A stretch of DNA of 64,000 bases, from NCBI RefSeq assembly GCF_020035535.1, contig NZ_CP083349.1, positions 372,001-436,000 on the forward strand. Direction: 5' to 3'. Below, in pieces: positions 9,496 through 17,832 of this stretch. Position numbers and translations under genes: made by a program. This DNA is from Ensifer adhaerens (GTDB lineage: Bacteria > Pseudomonadota > Alphaproteobacteria > Rhizobiales > Rhizobiaceae). How positions within the stretch are numbered: position 1 is the first letter of the stretch; each line of letters begins with the position of its first letter. Under the pieces are notes generated by a model, which did not search any database, was not told the DNA's origin, and was given only the letters and a program-made list of their open reading frames with translations.

Positions 9496-10338
9496 ATGGC
9501 GCTTCTCGAAATCGAAAACCTGGTCGTCGAATTCCAGACGGCCTCCGGTCCCTTCCGCGCCGTCAATGGCGTCTCGATGAAGGTTCATGAAGGCGAGGTT
9601 CTGGCGATCGTCGGCGAGAGCGGCTCGGGCAAGTCCGTGTCGATGCTGGCCGCCATGGGCCTTCTTCCCTGGACGGCAAAGGTCACCGCCGACAAGCTCA
9701 CCTTCAACGGTCGCGACCTGCTTGGCATGACGGCCAATGAGCGGCGCAAGATCGTCGGCAAGGACATTGCCATGATCTTCCAGGAGCCGATTGCCAGCCT
9801 CAACCCGTGTTTCACCGTCGGCTTCCAGATCGAGGAAGTGCTGCGCATCCACATGGGTCTCGACAAGGCCGGTCGCCGCAAGCGCGCGATCGAACTCTTC
9901 GAAGCGGTCGGCATTCCGGATCCGGCCGAGCGGCTCAGCCATTTCCCGCACCAGATGTCGGGCGGCCAGTGCCAGCGCGTGATGATCGCGATCGCGATCG
10001 CCTGCAATCCGAAGCTTCTCATCGCCGACGAGCCGACAACCGCGCTCGACGTGACGATCCAGAAGCAGATCCTCGACCTGCTGATGAAGCTGCAGGCCGA
10101 GCACAAGATGGGCCTGATCATGATCACGCACAACATGGGCGTGGTTGCGGAAACCGCCGACCGGGTGGTCGTGCAGTACAAGGGCCGCAAGATGGAAGAG
10201 GCCGACGTGCTGACGCTCTTCGAAAACCCGAAGAGCAACTACACGCGCGCACTTCTGGCGGCCTTGCCTGACAATGCGACCGGCGATCGTCTGCCGACGA
10301 TCTCGGAACTCTTCGTCGATGAAGGAGCGGCCCAATGA
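9496..10338 (+). CDS. dppD: dipeptide ABC transporter ATPase DppD
   Basis: First ATP-binding subunit, 280 aa. Walker A GESGSGKS is at residues 40-47, the ABC signature MSGGQ near 154-158 and Walker B LLIADEP at 174-180. The Q-loop is FQEPIASLNP. It starts 2 bases after dppC and its end overlaps dppF by 4 bases, so the genes are translationally coupled. The C-terminus is somewhat shorter than in E. coli DppD and lacks the cysteine-rich iron-sulfur-type tail seen in some members. Confidence 0.92.
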   Translation: MALLEIENLVVEFQTASGPFRAVNGVSMKVHEGEVLAIVGESGSGKSVSMLAAMGLLPWTAKVTADKLTFNGRDLLGMTANERRKIVGKDIAMIFQEPIASLNPCFTVGFQIEEVLRIHMGLDKAGRRKRAIELFEAVGIPDPAERLSHFPHQMSGGQCQRVMIAIAIACNPKLLIADEPTTALDVTIQKQILDLLMKLQAEHKMGLIMITHNMGVVAETADRVVVQYKGRKMEEADVLTLFENPKSNYTRALLAALPDNATGDRLPTISELFVDEGAAQ

Positions 10339-11162
10339 GCGTGATCCTCGAAGCGCGCAATCTGGTGCGTGACTACCATATCCCCGGCGGCCTCATGAAG
10401 AAGGCGAAGACGGTTCACGCGCTGAAGGGCGTGAGCTTCAGCGTCGAACAGGGCAAGACGCTGGCGATCGTCGGCGAGAGCGGCTGCGGCAAGTCCACCC
10501 TTGGCCGCATCCTCACCCTGATCGATCCGGCGACGTCGGGCGAGCTCCTGATCGAAGGCAAGAAGATCGACATCGCCAAGGGCGACATGACCTCGGAGAT
10601 GCGTCGCAAGGTGCAGATCGTCTTCCAGAACCCCTATGGCTCGCTCAATCCGCGCCAGAAGATCGGCGACATCCTGATGGAGCCGTTGGTTATCAACACC
10701 AACACGCCGGCCGACGAGCGTCGGGAACGGGCGATGGCGATGCTGAAGAAGGTCGGTCTCACCGAACTGCACTTCAACCGCTATCCGCACATGTTCTCCG
10801 GCGGCCAGCGCCAGCGTATCGCCATTGCGCGCGCGCTGATGCTGAACCCGAAGCTGCTGGTGCTGGACGAGCCGGTATCGGCACTCGACCTGTCGGTTCA
10901 GGCACAGGTCTTGAACCTGCTCGCCGACCTGCAGGACGAGTTCAAGCTGACCTACGTCTTCATCAGCCACGACCTCTCGGTCGTGCGCTACATCGCCGAC
11001 GACGTCATGGTGATGTATTTCGGCGAAGCCGTCGAATATGGCAGCCGCGACGAGGTCTTTGCGGATCCGAAGCACAGCTATACCAAGACGCTGTTTGCGG
11101 CGACGCCGCGTGCGGACGTGGAGAGCATCAAGGCCCGCCTCGCCAAGAAGCAGGCGGCCTGA
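10335..11162 (+). CDS. dppF: dipeptide ABC transporter ATPase DppF
   Basis: Second ATP-binding subunit, 275 aa. Walker A GESGCGKS is at residues 47-54, signature FSGGQRQR at 154-161, Walker B LLVLDEP at 174-180, and the switch histidine is in YVFISHDLSV. The DppF/OppF-type linker MKKAKTVHALKGVSF precedes the first nucleotide-binding strand. It is the last gene of the operon and a hairpin follows. Confidence 0.92.
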   Translation: MSVILEARNLVRDYHIPGGLMKKAKTVHALKGVSFSVEQGKTLAIVGESGCGKSTLGRILTLIDPATSGELLIEGKKIDIAKGDMTSEMRRKVQIVFQNPYGSLNPRQKIGDILMEPLVINTNTPADERRERAMAMLKKVGLTELHFNRYPHMFSGGQRQRIAIARALMLNPKLLVLDEPVSALDLSVQAQVLNLLADLQDEFKLTYVFISHDLSVVRYIADDVMVMYFGEAVEYGSRDEVFADPKHSYTKTLFAATPRADVESIKARLAKKQAA

Positions 11163-11190
11163 TCCCTTCGTCTCTGAAATGAAAAAATGG

Positions 11191-11220
11191 AAGCCGGGCA
11201 GCCACTGTCCGGCTTCTTTG
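11191..11220 (+). terminator. terminator of the dpp operon
   Basis: Stem AAGCCGG/CCGGCTT with an 11-base loop, then CTTTG, 28 bases after the dppF stop. The T-run is short, so strength is uncertain. Confidence 0.6.
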
Positions 11221-11333
11221 ACTTGAGGGCGCGATAGTGTAGAGGTGTCGCGCCGCCTTCACTTCTCGCCTCTGGGCGGCGGGCAGCCGCTTTTCGGCCG
11301 ACGACCGTTCGGCCCAACCTCAGGAACACGATC

Positions 11334-11681
11334 ATGGAAATCAAGCGTTTCGAAACCGGCCCCCGTATGAGCCAGGCCGTGGTCTACAACAACACCGTCT
11401 ACCTCGCCGGCCAGGTCGGCAATGCCGGTGACGATGTCGTGACGCAGACCAAGCAGGCGCTTGCCGAAGTCGACCGTCTGCTGGCGCTCGCAGGCACCGA
11501 CAAGACCCGCATTCTCTCGGCCACCATCTGGCTCGCCGACATGGCCGACTTCCCGAAGATGAACTCGGTCTGGGACGCCTGGGCACCGCAGGGCCACACC
11601 CCGGCCCGCGCCACCGGCGAAGCCAAGCTCGCGACCCCGGAATACCTCGTCGAAGTCATCGTCGTCGCCGCTGCCGTCTAA
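11334..11681 (+). CDS. RidA/YjgF/UK114-family protein
   Basis: Small trimeric enamine/imine deaminase-family protein, 115 aa. VVYNNTVYLAGQVG, DKTRILSATIWLADM and the carboxylate-binding arginine in TPARATGEAKL are in the expected order. True RidA hydrolyses 2-aminoacrylate released by PLP enzymes; which RidA subfamily this is cannot be told by eye. It begins 171 bases after dppF with a terminator in between, so it is probably transcribed separately. Confidence 0.88.
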   Translation: MEIKRFETGPRMSQAVVYNNTVYLAGQVGNAGDDVVTQTKQALAEVDRLLALAGTDKTRILSATIWLADMADFPKMNSVWDAWAPQGHTPARATGEAKLATPEYLVEVIVVAAAV

Positions 11682-11719
11682 GGCCTGCGGTACGGGTTTA
11701 CCCGTCGCTTTCTTTTCTG

Positions 11720-11749
11720 CGCCGCCGGCTCTCGTCCGGCGGCGTTTTT
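11720..11749 (+). terminator. terminator of the RidA-family gene
   Basis: Stem CGCCGCCGG/CCGGCGGCG with a 7-base loop and a T-run, 38 bases after the stop codon. Confidence 0.8.
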
Positions 11750-11772
11750 CGTTGTGCTGCAGGAGCGCGCGG

Positions 11773-11798
11773 GGAACCAATCGACCAGCCCGCACGTT
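11773..11798 (+). promoter_or_regulatory. EcfG-type general stress promoter
   Basis: GGAAC (11773-11777), a 17-base spacer and CGTT (11795-11798) match the alphaproteobacterial EcfG/RpoE2 consensus. It lies about 60 bases before the small membrane gene at 11859. phyR and nepR, the regulators of this sigma factor, are within 3 kb. Confidence 0.75.
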
Positions 11799-11858
11799 AA
11801 TTGTCCGATCCAAGAAACCGGCCGAAAAATCGGGCCAACTCAATTGGGAGGACTGTCT

Positions 11859-12029
11859 ATGCTCTATTGGCTGCCAAGGGTCTGTGTCCTTCTTTTCGCA
11901 GTCGTCCTGATCGGCTTCGGTCTCGTTCCGTACACGGCCGCGGGTGTCGCTCATACCTTGCTCGTCATCATACTGGGGCTCGGCCTGCTGTCGCTGACGC
12001 TGCACGTCTTTCCGCCCGAACGACATTGA
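11859..12029 (+). CDS. small two-helix membrane protein (general stress regulon candidate)
   Basis: 56 aa, MLYWLPRVCVLLFAVVLIGF followed by a second hydrophobic segment (HTLLVIILGLGLLSLTL) and a short basic/proline tail. The size and MLYW start recall small stress membrane proteins of the lmo0937 type, but I cannot assign a family. A strong GGGAGG stands 7 bases before the ATG at 11859; a longer in-frame ORF from 11754 overlaps the promoter and is unlikely. The EcfG-type promoter upstream suggests induction in the general stress response. Confidence 0.7.
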   Translation: MLYWLPRVCVLLFAVVLIGFGLVPYTAAGVAHTLLVIILGLGLLSLTLHVFPPERH

Positions 12030-12148
12030 TCGAGCATGATCCAAGCGGTGTATCGCATTCGCAACCGGAGCGACCGCCCCGGCGCCCCAATCTCTCGTCC
12101 GGAAACGCGGATGCATTTCGCGCTGGCCTGGCTGAAGGAAAGCGAGGA

Positions 12149-13294
12149 ATGATCGTGGACACCTTGCGGCGGACCGGTGCCTCCTATGAGAGAAAACGTG
12201 CCAGGCGCGTCGTCGAAGAGGAGGCGGCGGTCGCGATCGCGGCGCCGTCGACGGAACCGCGTCGCGACGGTATCGACCTCATGGTCGCCTGGAGCATTAT
12301 CGGCCTCTTCGTGATAGCGGCGTGCGCCGCGGTCTACGCCATGGAGACGATCCTGCTGCCGATCACGCTCGCGATCGTTGTCGGCATCGTTCTCGGGCGA
12401 ACGGCTGACGGACTGGCGCGTTACGGCCTTCCTCCGATTTTCGGTGGCCTTCTTCTGGCGATGATTTTTGTCACCGGTCTGTCCTGGCTCGTGGATGCGC
12501 TGCTCGGCCCCTTGACGGCGCTTGCCTCCGAGGCTCCGAAGCTTGCCGAAAGCGTCGTTGCACGCGTCATGCCGTTTATCGAGCGGTATGAATGGTTGCG
12601 GCTGGCAGTGGCGCGCGGCGTCGGCAACGATGCGATTGCCGATACCGTCATGAAGAATGCCGGCCCCATGCTCGCCACCACCGCAGCGGGGCTAACGCCG
12701 GCCCTCGTGCAGACCCTGATTTTCCTGGCGGCGCTCGGTTTGTTTCTGCTCGGCCGACTGCAACTACGCAAGGCCGTGATTCTCGCTTTCGCCAGTCGTG
12801 AGCGGCGGCTGAGCGCCATCCGCATCATGAACGGCATAGAGGATGCGCTCGCGCGTTACTTCTCCATCGCCAGCCTGATCTATCTGGCGCTCGGAACGGT
12901 GACCATGATCATTGCGCTCGTGGGCGGTCTTGCCATGCCGCCGCTCTGGGGCCTGTTTGCCTTCGTATCGAGCTTCATTCCCTATCTCGGCGTGACGGTC
13001 ATGACGCTCAGCCTGCTCGTGGCAGGGCTGATGACACATGAGGTCCTGTGGCTGGCATTGGCACCGGCCCTAGCCTTCTTCGTCGTTCACCTTGCGATGG
13101 AGAACCTCGCCATTCCAGCCGTCCTCGGCAACGAGCTCGAGGTGAACCCGTTCCTCGTGTTCATTGCCATCGTCTTCTGGACCTGGATGTGGGGCGCGGT
13201 CGGCGCCATGCTGGCGTTGCCGCTCTCGCTCATCGTGCTGGCGATCGTCGAAGAGATCGGCGAGCAGCCACCGGAACGCCAGCTCCCCGGATAG
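12149..13294 (+). CDS. AI-2E family (PerM-like) membrane transporter
   Basis: 381 aa polytopic protein. After a basic N-terminus there are helices such as MVAWSIIGLFVIAACAAVYA, a large loop (LVDALLGPLTALASEAPKLAE), and C-terminal helices including PPLWGLFAFVSSFIPYLGVT. The terminal EVNPFLVFIAIVFWTWMWG is the diagnostic region of the TqsA/PerM/YdiK superfamily. Substrates of most members are unknown. The ATG at 12149 has AAGGA 8 bases upstream; the frame is open to 11801 but no better start exists. It may be read from the stress promoter at 11773. Confidence 0.85.
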   Translation: MIVDTLRRTGASYERKRARRVVEEEAAVAIAAPSTEPRRDGIDLMVAWSIIGLFVIAACAAVYAMETILLPITLAIVVGIVLGRTADGLARYGLPPIFGGLLLAMIFVTGLSWLVDALLGPLTALASEAPKLAESVVARVMPFIERYEWLRLAVARGVGNDAIADTVMKNAGPMLATTAAGLTPALVQTLIFLAALGLFLLGRLQLRKAVILAFASRERRLSAIRIMNGIEDALARYFSIASLIYLALGTVTMIIALVGGLAMPPLWGLFAFVSSFIPYLGVTVMTLSLLVAGLMTHEVLWLALAPALAFFVVHLAMENLAIPAVLGNELEVNPFLVFIAIVFWTWMWGAVGAMLALPLSLIVLAIVEEIGEQPPERQLPG

Positions 13295-13311
13295 GCAGGC
13301 CTCAGGAGAAA

Positions 13312-14109
13312 TCAGCGCCGGGCCGACCGTGCGTGCTCGTCGAAGAACAGGGCCTGGCTGATCAGAGCCTTGACCATGTCGGGATTGAACGGCTTGGTGA
13401 CGAGAAAGGCCGGTTCCGGCCGCTTGCCGGTGAGCAGCCGTTCAGGGAAGGCGGTGATGAAGATCACCGGCACCGCCGCCTGGGTGAGGATCTCGTTGAC
13501 GGCATCGATGCCCGAGCTGCCATCGGCAAGCTGGATATCGGCGAGCACCATCTTCGGCGATGTCTTGCGATAGAGATCCAGCGCCTCCGTATGGGTGCGG
13601 GCGATTCCGGTGACCCGGTGGCCGAGGCTTATCACCATGTCTTCGATGTCGAGCGCGATCAGCGGCTCGTCCTCGATGATCAGCACGTCCGTTGCAACCT
13701 GGCGCGAGATATCTTCCGACGCGATCGTCAGCAACTTCGAGAACTCGCCCTGGCTCAGCCCCATGATCTCCGCCGCATCGGCGATCGAGAAACCTTCGAC
13801 GGAAACGAGCAGGAAAGCCTGGCGCGGGGCAGGGGCGATCAGCGAGAGGTTGGCAGCCGCCTGTTGTTCCCAGGCAAAAGGCGAGGCGTTTTCGGTTCGA
13901 TCGATCGAAATCTTCTCGAACTGCGAGCAGAATAGCTTGTAGAGGCTGATTCGGTCATTCGACGTATCCGGAAAGAGGCTGATGTCTTCGATGAGAGCCT
14001 CGAGGACGGCGGCCACATATCCGTCGCCTGCAGCCTGCGAACCGGTGACGGCGCGGGCGTAGCGGCGCAGAAAGGGCAGGTGTGGCGCGATCCGGGTCGA
14101 AAGGGACAT
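13312..14109 (-). CDS. phyR: PhyR, anti-sigma-factor antagonist of the general stress response
   Basis: 265 aa with PhyR architecture: an ECF-sigma-like domain (RIAPHLPFLRRYARAVTGSQ to about residue 130) fused to a receiver. The receiver has IIEDEPLIALDIEDM, the phosphoacceptor in VLADIQLADG, the PhyR signature VIFITAFPERLLTG and lysine in VTKPFNP. When phosphorylated, PhyR uses the sigma-like domain to sequester NepR and free EcfG. ATG 14109 has AAGGAAG about 7 bases upstream. It is the likely counterpart of S. meliloti RsiB2 (recollection). The ecfG gene itself is not in the window. Confidence 0.95.
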   Translation of the reverse strand: MSLSTRIAPHLPFLRRYARAVTGSQAAGDGYVAAVLEALIEDISLFPDTSNDRISLYKLFCSQFEKISIDRTENASPFAWEQQAAANLSLIAPAPRQAFLLVSVEGFSIADAAEIMGLSQGEFSKLLTIASEDISRQVATDVLIIEDEPLIALDIEDMVISLGHRVTGIARTHTEALDLYRKTSPKMVLADIQLADGSSGIDAVNEILTQAAVPVIFITAFPERLLTGKRPEPAFLVTKPFNPDMVKALISQALFFDEHARSARR

Positions 14110-14295
14110 CAACGACTTCCTTAGGTGCAATACGATTCGTTTGTTTTCTGAGGATAGGGGAGATCCGGCGGAATACGTGAATGGTTTTGAACACGTTTTT
14201 CAGCCTAGAGCAAATTCGGCAAACTCGCGATGCGGTCTTCTGTGCGGGTGGGTGGACATCAACGGGAAGACGGCAAGCGGCGGTGGAAGTAGAAC

Positions 14296-14499
14296 ATGGA
14301 TGACGGGATCGAAGGAGCGCATGAGCCGGGCAGGGGATTGGATGCGGTCGACGAAGGCTCGGATGCCCGTGGGCTGATCGGCGCCAGATTGAAGGCGCTC
14401 TACCACGCCTTGGAACAGGAGCCTGTCCCTGACTTCTTCATCGATCTTCTTGAAAAGCTGGATAAGGCGGAAGCGGCGACGGCTGAGCGCGCGTCCTGA
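14296..14499 (+). CDS. nepR: NepR-family anti-sigma factor
   Basis: 67 aa. The core IGARLKALYHALEQEPVPDF, then FIDLLEKLDKAE, is the NepR helix pair that binds EcfG and, competitively, PhyR. The acidic N-terminal tail is variable in the family. GGAAG precedes the ATG at 14296. It is divergent from phyR with a 186-bp spacer; no EcfG-type site was found in that spacer, so control of this pair may be indirect. Confidence 0.9.
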   Translation: MDDGIEGAHEPGRGLDAVDEGSDARGLIGARLKALYHALEQEPVPDFFIDLLEKLDKAEAATAERAS

Positions 14500-14518
14500 G
14501 CTGTGTTAGCTTTAACGA

Positions 14519-14544
14519 GAGAAACGGGCCTTGGCCCGTTTCTC
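14519..14544. terminator. hairpin between convergent nepR and the lipoprotein gene
   Basis: Perfect 12-bp stem (GAGAAACGGGCC/GGCCCGTTTCTC) with a two-base loop between two convergent genes, so it can serve either transcript. The T-runs are weak. Confidence 0.65.
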
Positions 14545-14559
14545 CATTGTTCGTGCCGA

Positions 14560-14808
14560 TCAGCAGGCGGCCTCATAGCGGCGACCGTAGCGGTCGCGAT
14601 AGATGCAGCGGCCCGGCTCGTTGGCGTGGCCGATGAGAGCACCGGCGACACCGCCGATCGCGGCACCCACGGCTGCACCTCTGACATTGCCCGTTGCTGC
14701 GCCGCCGATGATGGCGCCACCGGTTGCGCCGATTGCTGCACCCTTTTCTGTTTGCGTGCAGGCGGCGAGCGGGAGAATGAGGCTTGCTACGATCAGTATC
14801 TTTTTCAT
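14560..14808 (-). CDS. glycine-zipper lipoprotein
   Basis: 82 aa. A lipoprotein signal (MKKILIVASLILPLAAC) has a lipobox with Cys at residue 17. A glycine-zipper segment follows, GAAIGATGGAIIGGAATG and AAVGAAIGGVAGALIGHAN, then a short charged tail CIYRDRYGRRYEAAC. Such proteins sit in the outer membrane and the zipper can insert as two helices; function is unknown. An EcfG-type promoter on the same strand (15045-15069) could drive it through a leader of about 230 bases. Confidence 0.85.
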   Translation of the reverse strand: MKKILIVASLILPLAACTQTEKGAAIGATGGAIIGGAATGNVRGAAVGAAIGGVAGALIGHANEPGRCIYRDRYGRRYEAAC

Positions 14809-15011
14809 GACGCGTTCCTATCTGAAGGTTGCTCTGTTGAACGTAGAATCGGTTGCTCGAAATTTGATTTGCCGGGACTGATGACGAACAGAATGACGAC
14901 AATGAGGCATCTGTCGCACCCCGTGCCGCGTCATTGGCCAGCTTCGACTTGCTCGCAATGAGCGAGCTCGGTGTGGTGTGTCCTTGCCTCCCAGCGTATC
15001 CTCCATCGCTC

Positions 15012-15066
15012 CGCCGCAGTCGCAGCACTTGTTATCGTTGCGAAAACGACGACTGCGGCGTTTTGT
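15012..15066. other. hairpin with 11-bp arms overlapping a stress promoter
   Basis: CGCCGCAGTCG (15012-15022) pairs with CGACTGCGGCG (15050-15060) around a 27-base loop and is followed by TTTT. It looks like a rightward terminator but no rightward gene ends here. A smaller hairpin, GCCGT/ACGGC (15073-15086), follows. The 498 bases between 14809 and 15306 hold no supported protein gene, so a small RNA is possible. Confidence 0.4.
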
Positions 15067-15069
15067 TCC
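15045..15069 (-). promoter_or_regulatory. EcfG-type promoter, leftward
   Basis: On the minus strand GGAAC (15065-15069), a 16-base spacer and CGTT (15045-15048) match the EcfG consensus. The nearest downstream gene on that strand is the lipoprotein at 14808, roughly 230 bases from the predicted start site. Confidence 0.6.
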
Positions 15070-15245
15070 ATAGCCGTCGCTACGGCATTTCATCTCTCGG
15101 CGGCAGTTGTGTTGATTGATCACACCCTGGCGCGGCGGTGACGGCGGCAGCGGGGACGTTTGTCCGCGCCCAAAAGAGCGAAATAGGGCGCAACGAACGC
15201 ATTGCCCGGGCAAAAGGTTCCAACAAAAATTTGATCTCGGCCGGC

Positions 15246-15271
15246 GGAACACGAGGGCATGCGTCTCCGTT
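15246..15271 (+). promoter_or_regulatory. EcfG-type promoter before the 107-aa gene and csbD
   Basis: GGAAC (15246-15250), a 17-base spacer and CGTT (15268-15271). The predicted start site is about 25-30 bases before the ATG at 15307. Confidence 0.8.
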
Positions 15272-15306
15272 TGCCGTTCTCGAGTTTGATGTTGGGGAGC
15301 ATGCCC

Positions 15307-15630
15307 ATGGAACATATCGCTGCCATCATGGTCCTGGTCGGTTGCATGCAGGCCACGGACGCCTGCCGCGAAGTACCGGCGCCCACCGAAGCGTTCGAGA
15401 CCGTCGACGAATGCCGGGAACTGCTTTCACCGGCGATCGAGGCGACCGCCGGGGCCTTCAAGCACGCCTATGGTGTCTGCGCCGAGGTCGACCCGGCTCT
15501 GTTCGTCGAGGACGCGACCATTGAATGGCACGTAACCCCTCCGGGCCGCTTGCAGGTCAAGGTGCAGGCCGATGACGGTAGCTACACCGTCGCCGCGCGC
15601 CACGACGGCAATGCGAACATCCGCAACTGA
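15307..15630 (+). CDS. hypothetical cysteine-containing protein, stress-regulon candidate
   Basis: 107 aa: [20 protein letters not shown], then [13 protein letters not shown] and [14 protein letters not shown]; four cysteines are spaced through the first 60 residues. The family is not recognised; the start has weak signal-peptide character. GGGGAG lies 8 bases before the ATG at 15307; an ATG at 15301 is too close to it. The EcfG-type promoter just upstream and csbD 50 bases downstream suggest a two-gene stress operon. Confidence 0.75.
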   Translation: MEHIAAIMVLVGCMQATDACREVPAPTEAFETVDECRELLSPAIEATAGAFKHAYGVCAEVDPALFVEDATIEWHVTPPGRLQVKVQADDGSYTVAARHDGNANIRN

Positions 15631-15680
15631 GTTCACTGACCGCCCGTGTGCGGCGGCCCCACCAACCGAAAGGCAAAACA

Positions 15681-15878
15681 ATGAATTGGGATATCGTCGA
15701 AGGCAAATGGCATGAACTGAAAGGCAAGGTCCAGGCGCAATGGGGCAAGCTCACCAATGACGACCTTGACGTTATCGATGGTCGCCGGCAGGAACTCGCT
15801 GGACGTATTCAGGCCCGCTACGGCGTCGCTCGTGACGAAGCTGAGCGTCAGATCGATGAGTGGATGTCGCGGCGTTAG
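15681..15878 (+). CDS. CsbD-family stress protein
   Basis: 65 aa with the complete CsbD core: [36 protein letters not shown] and [20 protein letters not shown]. CsbD proteins are small, hydrophilic and induced by general stress sigma factors; their molecular role is unknown. It probably shares the promoter at 15246. Its original terminator is split by the insertion sequence that starts at 15978. Confidence 0.92.
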   Translation: MNWDIVEGKWHELKGKVQAQWGKLTNDDLDVIDGRRQELAGRIQARYGVARDEAERQIDEWMSRR

Positions 15879-15977
15879 GGAGGCCTGACAACGGGATAGA
15901 GTGTAACGTCAGACCCGCGCGAAGTGTCGACCAAATAAAGATAGACGTTCGAACAAGAAAAGCCGCCCGGTCTTGGC

Positions 15978-16005
15978 CCCAGCCACTTACTTAAATGTGG
16001 AATCG
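15978..16005 (+). repeat. left terminal inverted repeat of the insertion sequence
   Basis: Begins CCCAGCCACTTACTTAAATG and is the exact reverse complement of 17833-17860. Confidence 0.9.
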
Positions 16006-16026
16006 ACTTTCGGGTCGATTCCACAT
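15995..16026. repeat. subterminal hairpin at the left IS end
   Basis: ATGTGGAATCGA and TCGATTCCACAT form a perfect 12-bp stem. Its left arm is the inner part of the terminal repeat. It lies just beyond the transposase stop codon and may terminate that transcript or mask the end. Confidence 0.7.
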
Positions 16027-16046
16027 GATTTAGCTCTCTCTAAAAT

Positions 16047-17777
16047 TCAGTCGAAATAGAGGATATCCTCGAAGCGAACTGGCCCCTTGGCGAGGCCCAA
16101 GCGCATGGCTGGTGTTTGGCCGTCCTTGCCCTTGGCGATGAAGTTGAAGTAGGTGCGGAAGATCACCAGGCACTTCTCGACCATGTCGGGGGAGTAGAAC
16201 CCGTACAGGTACCATTTTCGCGCCGCACGCCTCGGATACGACGGCGCTCGTTCCAGCCCGGCGATGCTGCGGCGGACCTGCATGAAGAACCTGTCGACCT
16301 GGTGGAGCGAGACATCGTGGAGCACCCTTGCGATCTGCAGGCCAGTCCGTCTGCCGTCGTCCGTTAGCAGGCGGACGCGCTTTCCGGGTTCTGACTTGTT
16401 GATGTACGGGTAATCGACCTCGGTGGTCCTGAGGTGCTCGCTTCGCTCCGAGGTGCTCATCCGATCCAGCCCGCTAATCTGCAGGAAGAATGTCAGCCAA
16501 GCCACGAATGGATGAAGGAAGGGATAGGCCTCCTCGGCGAGCGCCTTGATCTTGTTGGCCGCCATCACCCGCTCGTTCTTCTCGTCGATGGTGGAATTCT
16601 TGTCGAACGACATAACCGCGACGTCGAGCTTGCGGGCCATGGCCTTGTCGACCCAGCCCGCCAGGACGGCGGTCGGGAGGCCGGGGTCAGCGTCGAGCGA
16701 AAAGTACACATGGTCGGCGCGGCCGAGCAGATGGCGGAGATATCGGAAGTGCCCTATTGCCAGATAATCGATGTGAACCATCGCCCCCTGCCTGGGTAGC
16801 TGGCGGTCTTCGGTCATGTGCTCTGGCGACTCCTGGTCCTCGCGGACTGGTCGAAACACGTTCGATGGAAGCGACAGGGCGCTGGCGTAATCCTCGAAGT
16901 TCCAAAGGCGGGCGTACTCCCGGAAGGCGGGCCGCTTCAGGAGATCGTCGCATTCCTCGACGAGCTGCTGGACCTCCAGCGTATTGAAACGTAGATCGAG
17001 CTGCGGGTGGCAGGCGAGGACGTATCCGGTGTTGAGGCAGCTCGTCACGATTGCCCGGAACTGGATCGTCTTGCGCATCGCCTTGGTCGGCCAGTTGACC
17101 ATGTAGTCCTGCATGTCCGTGCAGAGACGCATGTCGCCCAGGTCCATCGTGGGAAGGCGACGCTCGCGGTCCGCGACGAACTTGGCGCACTGGCCGTGGA
17201 TAAAATCGATCTTGTCGTAAACCGTCTTGATATTCAGGCCCGTGACCTGCGCGATCTTGGCAAGGGCGACCTTTGCGACGAGAAGCTGGAAGACGGTCTT
17301 GTTCTCGTGCGACTTCCGATGCCTTGCATGCCGCCTTGCCGCCGAAAAGGTCGTCCGGCATTCACGGCATCGGTATCGTGGGTCGCCGCTCGCGTTGGTG
17401 CCGTGGCGGTAGTATTCTCCGGGATGCGAATCAAGCGGCTTCGAGTGGTTCGAGCAGGTCTTCTTCGTGCACCTGTGGCCAAGAGGTGCGGCGAGCGACT
17501 GTAGGTGTCGGTCGAACTCCTCCCAAACGGCCTTGTTGCTTTTGACGATGGAGGACGTGCCGCATGTCGTGCACCTGAGGACAGCGTTATCGTCCCTCGC
17601 TGAAACCTTATACGGTGTCCGATTGTTGTCTGATCGGGATCGCCCTCGACCGTCCTCCAGCTCCGCTGCAACGCCGAAGTTTGGGCAGTGCGGATTTTTA
17701 CAGAAGTTGACGTTCACTCCCTGGAAGGGGAGAGGCAGTCGCAAGCGTTTTTGGGTCTCCGAAAAAATCTCCGGCAT
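16047..17777 (-). CDS. transposase-like protein with N-terminal zinc-binding motifs
   Basis: 576 aa, the only gene of the IS. The N-terminal third has paired cysteine motifs (CKNPHCPNFG, CTTCGTSS, CTKKTCSNH, CRECRTTF) of InsA-like zinc-ribbon type, followed by a helix-turn-helix-like LAKIAQVTGLNIKTVYDKID. The later part contains candidate acidic residues HIDYLAIGHF and VYFSLDADPGL and ends VEKCLVIFRTYFNFIAKGKD. I cannot place it in a named IS family; a DDE-type transposase is inferred. The start is ATG 17777; a TTG at 17783 is also possible. The GGGGG ribosome site falls in a hairpin. Confidence 0.75.
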   Translation of the reverse strand: MPEIFSETQKRLRLPLPFQGVNVNFCKNPHCPNFGVAAELEDGRGRSRSDNNRTPYKVSARDDNAVLRCTTCGTSSIVKSNKAVWEEFDRHLQSLAAPLGHRCTKKTCSNHSKPLDSHPGEYYRHGTNASGDPRYRCRECRTTFSAARRHARHRKSHENKTVFQLLVAKVALAKIAQVTGLNIKTVYDKIDFIHGQCAKFVADRERRLPTMDLGDMRLCTDMQDYMVNWPTKAMRKTIQFRAIVTSCLNTGYVLACHPQLDLRFNTLEVQQLVEECDDLLKRPAFREYARLWNFEDYASALSLPSNVFRPVREDQESPEHMTEDRQLPRQGAMVHIDYLAIGHFRYLRHLLGRADHVYFSLDADPGLPTAVLAGWVDKAMARKLDVAVMSFDKNSTIDEKNERVMAANKIKALAEEAYPFLHPFVAWLTFFLQISGLDRMSTSERSEHLRTTEVDYPYINKSEPGKRVRLLTDDGRRTGLQIARVLHDVSLHQVDRFFMQVRRSIAGLERAPSYPRRAARKWYLYGFYSPDMVEKCLVIFRTYFNFIAKGKDGQTPAMRLGLAKGPVRFEDILYFD

Positions 17778-17780
17778 ACG

Positions 17781-17816
17781 CAATACCCCCGATAACCGGG
17801 GTTATAAGGGGTATTG
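17781..17816. repeat. hairpin covering the transposase translation start
   Basis: CAATACCCC (17781-17789) pairs with GGGGTATTG (17808-17816), with a further CCCGATAACCGGG stem inside. In transposase mRNA begun outside the element, this hairpin would hide the G-rich Shine-Dalgarno sequence, a known device in other insertion sequences. Confidence 0.6.
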
Positions 17817-17832
17817 CTGAAGACGGTCCTAA

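Noticed and set aside
14110..14295. Possible EcfG promoter between phyR and nepR
   Set aside because: GGAAT...CGTT at 14170 has a 19-base spacer and a changed -35 base; not accepted.
14818..15315. 165-codon leftward frame across the region before the lipoprotein gene
   Set aside because: Arg/Ser/His-rich with no domain, and it overlaps two stress promoters. A small RNA or leader is more likely.
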